A DNA stretch of 64,000 bases from JBGSKV01 sp041740975 (GTDB taxonomy: Bacteria; Bdellovibrionota_B; Oligoflexia; Oligoflexales; JALZUQ01), in NCBI GenBank assembly GCA_041740975.1, contig JBGSKV010000117.1:91333-155332 (forward strand). The letters are read 5' to 3'. Each line of letters begins with the position of its first letter. The stretch's first letter is position 1. The translations under genes and the position numbers were made by a program. The notes under the pieces were generated by a model, which was given only the letters and a program-made list of their open reading frames with translations, searched no databases and was not told where the DNA came from. Below are positions 60,295-64,000 of the stretch, in pieces.

Positions 60295-62652
60295 TCCAAA
60301 CTTCTTGAGTTTGTCTTTGAACTTACTATCTTTGAGTTTTTCTTTGGCCTTCTCTTTCACTTTACCTTCAATTTTCTTAGCCTGAGCTTTGACTTCCGTT
60401 TTGACCTTGGCTTTGACCTGTTTAGTCCCTTTGGATTTGACGTTAGCGAGAGCTTTTTGTTCTAAGTCTTTCAAGACCAGATCGTATTTAAAACATGGCT
60501 TTGTAAGTTTACAGCCGACAATAACTGGAAAACTTACGAGTCCATTTTTGTCACCCAAAACATTATCAATCTGGATGCCGGCCTGGTTAATCGAGATATC
60601 TTGCGCGTTTGTATGGTTATAGGTGTCAACGATGCGCCACTCTGCGGCAATCTTGTCGTTGACGAGATCGACCTGGGTTTTTCCGCTTATATCTAAGCCC
60701 CTGCTTTTCACGGCTTTCGCTACAAAATTCGGCATGTCAAGTACACCGTTTTTCAATGTAAAACTTGCCGATATTTTTTCGTACTTACTTTTTTCATCAG
60801 AAAGTTTGTCCAAGGAAGCCAGGTTTGCATTCGGAAGGATTTTGCTCAGTTTTGCGACCGTGCCTTTCAGCGCTTCCTTTGTTACATTGATGACGTCAAT
60901 GGTTTGAAGGACAGCATTGTCGATAGAAAAATCGCCTGCGCTTTTTAGAGTTTTCAAAACATTATTGGGATCAAGCCCCGCGCCGGTCCCAGCAACTTTT
61001 AAATTCAGATCGCCAAAAACAGTATCTTTGTATGCGGGCATTTGCGATTCAATGGCCTTGCCGATGTTAAGCTTGCTGACGCCAAGTCCCATGCGATAGG
61101 TCGGAGATTTGGGGTTGAGATCTAAGCCGAAAAGGCCTGAAATGAGGCCATCGAATACATTAACGCGAAGATCACTCACATCCAGTTTTAAGTTATCTAG
61201 AACAACCTTGGCTTTGATATTGGTTGCGGTTAAGCCGCGACCTTTGAACTGATCGATTTTAACATCAACTTTGGCCTTCGCCTTAGCGAGGAGTGGGTTC
61301 TGTTTCACACCTTCAATAGCCTTCGTTGGATCGGCGACTGGCGCATCAGCGGGTGCGGCTTTTGGCGGTGGCGTCGTGCTTGGTGGTGGTGGCGGCAACA
61401 ACTTGTCCAAGTTAATTTGTTTAGCTGTCACGTTGAAATTCATGTTGGGCGCCGCGAAGTTCACGACGCTACCTTCAATACGAATATCGGTTTCCGGTGC
61501 AGTGATCGTCGCAATAAGCTGCTCAACGTGGTCAGTTTTGACCTTTACCGTAGAATTTATAGTGAGATCGCTCGGTACGCCTTCGATTTTGGCCTGGATA
61601 TTCGTTAGTTCAGCTTGGGCTTGATAATCGAGCTTTGTACCCATCTTAACGCTGGCATTAAACTTTGCTTGGCCAGAGATGCCTTTGACAGGTGGAAGAA
61701 TGGTTTCCCAGCCACCGAGTTCAATTTTGTTTGATCCAACGGTTGCATTGGCAATACTGTCTTTATAAGAACCTGTCACATCAAGTTTGACAGTGTGAAA
61801 CTGCAAGTGAGCTTGTTTAATTTCGGCGGCTTGCGTTGGCATATTGTAAAAAAGTTCGGCGTTTAGCTCGAAAGGCACCGCGTTTGATTTGTGAAAAAGC
61901 GTCGAGTATTTCATGTCGAGTTTACTTAAGCTAATTTTGACTTTTGCATCAACTTTCTCGACTTTGCTTCCATTGAAATGGGGCTTGATAGAAACGGAAG
62001 CTTCGACGGGACCTTGGACGCGCACGTCCTTCATCTTCGTGTCAATGATGGTGGACATGGTAACTTCATTTTCAGTGCTTATGCCGAGATTTTTGGCTTC
62101 AAGGTTGAATTTTGTGATTTTTTGCTGAAGTCCCGCTACTTCATCATCAACTTGTATATCACCGTCTTTGAGCACAAAGGAAACCTGTGCGTCTTGGATC
62201 CACTGCGGAAGGTCTTTGTTTTCGTCGGCTTTGGGTTTTTCGATGGATTGATTGGCGGGTTCATCACTGCCTTTGACAAGGCTAAGCAAGTTTATTTTTT
62301 TATTCTTGTCTCGCTTGACGTAAATCTTGGGCTTGTTGAGGGCGACGATCAATCTTGGCTTGAACGCCATCAAAGACGAAAACGGAATGACGGCTTCGGA
62401 AGAATCAGCGCTCACCACTTCTTTTTTGTTCATGTCGAAGACTTTGAGGCCGTCGAGACGAAACTTGATCTGCCCAATAAGAGAAAGGGTGATTTTGTCG
62501 AGTTTGACTTCACCGTTGATATGTTCGTTAACTTTGGCGAGGATTTCTGGCCGGTACTTATCGACATTTATCAGAAAAGGAGCTGCCGCAAGTGCGACGG
62601 CGAAGAGAACGAACAAAGAGGCAAGAATGACGAGCACACGTTTCTTAGTCAT
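60289..62652 (-). CDS. AsmA-family protein
   Basis: A protein of 787 residues. One N-terminal membrane helix (about 5-25) with the typical 'FLINVDKYRPEILAKVNEHINGEVKL' start, then a long beta-rich groove (bridge-like lipid-transport fold), a Pro-rich linker (about 415-440), and 'GISGLFG', 'LNPKSPTYRMGLGVSKLNIG' near the AsmA C-terminal region. The last 50 residues are a highly basic Lys/Ala helix. AsmA-like proteins move phospholipid between membranes. Confidence 0.88.
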   Translation of the reverse strand: MTKKRVLVILASLFVLFAVALAAAPFLINVDKYRPEILAKVNEHINGEVKLDKITLSLIGQIKFRLDGLKVFDMNKKEVVSADSSEAVIPFSSLMAFKPRLIVALNKPKIYVKRDKNKKINLLSLVKGSDEPANQSIEKPKADENKDLPQWIQDAQVSFVLKDGDIQVDDEVAGLQQKITKFNLEAKNLGISTENEVTMSTIIDTKMKDVRVQGPVEASVSIKPHFNGSKVEKVDAKVKISLSKLDMKYSTLFHKSNAVPFELNAELFYNMPTQAAEIKQAHLQFHTVKLDVTGSYKDSIANATVGSNKIELGGWETILPPVKGISGQAKFNASVKMGTKLDYQAQAELTNIQAKIEGVPSDLTINSTVKVKTDHVEQLIATITAPETDIRIEGSVVNFAAPNMNFNVTAKQINLDKLLPPPPPSTTPPPKAAPADAPVADPTKAIEGVKQNPLLAKAKAKVDVKIDQFKGRGLTATNIKAKVVLDNLKLDVSDLRVNVFDGLISGLFGLDLNPKSPTYRMGLGVSKLNIGKAIESQMPAYKDTVFGDLNLKVAGTGAGLDPNNVLKTLKSAGDFSIDNAVLQTIDVINVTKEALKGTVAKLSKILPNANLASLDKLSDEKSKYEKISASFTLKNGVLDMPNFVAKAVKSRGLDISGKTQVDLVNDKIAAEWRIVDTYNHTNAQDISINQAGIQIDNVLGDKNGLVSFPVIVGCKLTKPCFKYDLVLKDLEQKALANVKSKGTKQVKAKVKTEVKAQAKKIEGKVKEKAKEKLKDSKFKDKLKKFGL

Positions 62653-62826
62653 GGCGGATCCTTAAGCGTGAAAAGTCGGATAGTAATTTTAATACATTAC
62701 GGCAGGATTAGATAAAGGGATTATGCGTTGTGTAATAATTGGACAACGTGGGAATCAGGTAGGACGGAAGATGTACTTCTTGCGACGACCGACATTCCTG
62801 TGTAGGTTAGGGCCTCAGTTCTCTAT

Positions 62827-62900
62827 GCACCCGTAGCTCAGCTGGATAGAGCACCAGACTACGAATCTGGGGGTCGGGCGTTCGAATCGCTCCGGGTGCG
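62827..62900 (+). tRNA. tRNA-Arg (ACG)
   Basis: Acceptor GCACCCG / CGGGTGC, D arm GCTC...GAGC, anticodon loop CTACGAA between CCAGA and TCTGG with anticodon ACG, and T arm GGGCG-TTCGAAT-CGCTC. The CCA end is not encoded. A position-34 A implies TadA editing to inosine. Confidence 0.96.
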
Positions 62901-63299
62901 CTCCTTTCAACCCAAATCCCAAATCCCAAATCCATTTTTTCCCCGCGCGTTTTTTCGTGAGTTGCTGTGATGCGATTTTTTTTCGCATGCGGCAACTGCA
63001 GGGGTGCATCGGTGCGTCTCCTTTAGCTAAATGCAACCCTCTTACTGACGCAACTCGACAATTCATGCGGCAACTATAATAAATCATGAGATTTATTCGT
63101 TTTCACTATAGTTTTCTCGAAGATCTACGATTTTAGACTGGATCGAGAAACGATACAACTATAGCTTCAGATACCTAGGAACCGACCAAAAAAAGTGGCT
63201 ACAGGCATTTTCATTAAATGAGTTTATGGTTGTTTTAAGTATCATTTCAGTAATGTTAATAATAAAACGGCCGGTTGGTTAGTCAAGGTGATCCACAAT
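62901..63299. other. AT-rich intergenic stretch with hairpins and short repeats
   Basis: No gene was found. Visible: CCCAAAT three times in a row (62910-62930), CATGCGGCAACT twice (62987 and 63064 regions), a perfect hairpin AATAAATC-ATGA-GATTTATT (63078-63097), and TTTCTCGA / TCGAGAAA arms (63113-63120 and 63143-63150). Base composition falls relative to the window before the pilin gene, suggesting acquired DNA beside tRNA-Arg. Confidence 0.5.
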
Positions 63300-63863
63300 A
63301 TGTTAAACCACTCTAGGGCTACTTATTTTTACAACAAGGGATTTTCGCTTTTGGAGTTGATGGTGGTCATCTCTATAGTCACACTATTGGCTACTTTAAC
63401 TATGGCAAATTATAAAAGATTCATAATAAAAGCTGCACACGCTGAAGCCAATCTAAATTTACGTACAGGGCATACCCTGATGATAACCCTGGTATCTGAA
63501 TATGATCCTTTCAACAATGCCATTCATGCGACGCCAATAACTTTACAACTTCAAAAGGCAATCAAGGATACTAGAAGATATATGTATTACCCAGATATGC
63601 AGGGTAGGAATGAAGATATGTGGGTAATGGTCGCAATGGAGCAAGGTAGCTGTACTGATCGTGGAATTTCAAACTATTGCTCGCGTGGAGACTCATGGGC
63701 TGTTGCCGGAAACGGTGCTTTGTTGCCTTACTATGATTCCTATAGATGTGCAGAATTTACAACGCCTTCATTATTTCCGGGGATGTCGTATCATCTCGCA
63801 ACTAATTTGTTAGCTGACCAGTATTACCACTTTATAGGTGATATGCATTATATAGGTGAATGA
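63300..63863 (+). CDS. type IV pilin-like (prepilin) protein
   Basis: A protein of 187 residues from ATG 63300, preceded by AAGGTGAT; GTG 63288 is an alternative. A leader of about 13 residues ends at Lys-Gly before 'FSLLELMVVISIVTLLATLTM', the type III signal and N-methylated helix of pilins and pseudopilins, with Glu5. The rest is a beta-poor, Tyr- and Met-rich globular domain with three Cys, not a known major pilin. It lies in AT-rich DNA, with an IS element 12 bases after its stop. No pilus assembly genes are seen. Confidence 0.85.
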   Translation: MLNHSRATYFYNKGFSLLELMVVISIVTLLATLTMANYKRFIIKAAHAEANLNLRTGHTLMITLVSEYDPFNNAIHATPITLQLQKAIKDTRRYMYYPDMQGRNEDMWVMVAMEQGSCTDRGISNYCSRGDSWAVAGNGALLPYYDSYRCAEFTTPSLFPGMSYHLATNLLADQYYHFIGDMHYIGE

Positions 63864-63874
63864 AGTTCCCAGGA

Positions 63875-64000
63875 TTTAGTGGACACCGAGATAAGGGAGA
63901 GGTATCTCCCAGAAAAGAGGTGTCAGAATGGAAAGAGTGGGAACAAGAAGACGTTTTTCGAAGGAGTTCAAAGTTGAAGCCTTGGAACTTACTGAAAAAC
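63875..64000 (+). mobile_element. left end of an IS3-type insertion sequence (cut by window edge)
   Basis: From about 63875 the sequence TTAGTGGACACCGAGATAAG could be the terminal inverted repeat, followed by a hairpin (GGGAGA-GGTA-TCTCCC, 63895-63910) and the start of an IS3-type orfA at 63928. The right end and target duplication are out of view, so the boundary is approximate. Confidence 0.7.
63928..64000 (+). CDS. IS3-family transposase OrfA, partial
   Basis: ATG 63928 opens 'MERVGTRRRFSKEFKVEAL', the usual start of an IS3-family HTH protein that binds the insertion-sequence ends. Only 24 codons are in view. AGAGGTGT lies just upstream. Confidence 0.75.
   Translation, partial: MERVGTRRRFSKEFKVEALELTEK

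Noticed and set aside
62807..63087. Minus-strand frames over tRNA-Arg
   Set aside because: Spurious frames antisense to the tRNA; the peptide 'RPTPRFVVWCSIQLSYGC' is a common artefact of this kind.
1..64000. CRISPR array, prophage or secretion-system operon
   Set aside because: No regularly spaced repeats, phage genes or secretion ATPase sets were found.

Overview
The window looks like chromosome from a Gram-negative, predatory-type bacterium of the Bdellovibrionota (Bdellovibrio/Oligoflexia-like). This is an inference from gene content, not from rRNA. The signs are a Gram-negative envelope (Pal, outer-membrane barrels, Mpl/LdcA peptidoglycan recycling, AsmA, OlsBA), an RNase Y-YmdB pair more familiar from Gram-positives, ScpA/ScpB, a PurSQLF purine operon of Bacillus type, and an unusually large number of lipoproteins accompanied by lspA. 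Coding density is high and there is no rRNA, CRISPR array or prophage.

Layout. 1-2795 is a large partial lipoprotein gene (minus strand). 3022-8271 holds an Ala/Pro-rich exported protein and then a three-gene operon whose first product is a lipoprotein-like GNAT plus ClpA/B-type tandem AAA+ protein and whose last is a DsbA-like lipoprotein. 8293-13178 is a minus-strand rny-ymdB-barrel-(LptM-like)-dapB operon; pal, ldcA-mpl and a two-LysM lipoprotein follow. 17710-18112 is a long divergent intergenic region with a cluster of GTGACTAG boxes. 18113-22406 carries a phospholipase-D-family exported protein, lspA and a lytic transglycosylase. 22504-28049 has an HTH protein, queA, an exported protein, and a SprT-like protease coupled to a LuxE-LuxC fusion. 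28181-33112 is scpA-scpB-rluB-FAH and lipid genes. 33236-43337 is a mixed accessory stretch: two VWA lipoproteins, an R3H/RG-rich protein operon, tRNA-Lys and tRNA-Glu, an adhesin-like protein, TauE and HD-GYP. 43417-49745 has rpsU, doxX, a convincing unassigned structured RNA, and purSQLF. 49991-62652 has an ALDH7-type dehydrogenase, hemD, mnmA, a VTT-domain protein, an ornithine-lipid olsBA pair, a ferritin-like/ATP-grasp fusion, a third VWA lipoprotein, an orphan HipB-like regulator and an AsmA protein. 62827-64000 has tRNA-Arg, an AT-rich segment with a pilin-like gene, and the left end of an IS3-type element cut by the window edge.

The main theme is the cell envelope: lipoprotein export and maturation (lspA, about ten lipoproteins), peptidoglycan turnover (slt, ldcA, mpl, pal, LysM, dapB) and membrane lipids (two PlsC-type enzymes, olsB). 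The most interesting unexplained items are the lipoprotein-AAA+ fusion (3817-6147), the structured RNA convergent to purF (about 44814-45022), the LuxE-LuxC fusion (26049-28049), the DUF455/ATP-grasp fusion (55866-57872), the R3H protein with an RG-rich segment (35549-36406), the putative start-codon hairpin on olsB and the GTGACTAG array. Translations and motif positions were read by eye; no database search was possible.
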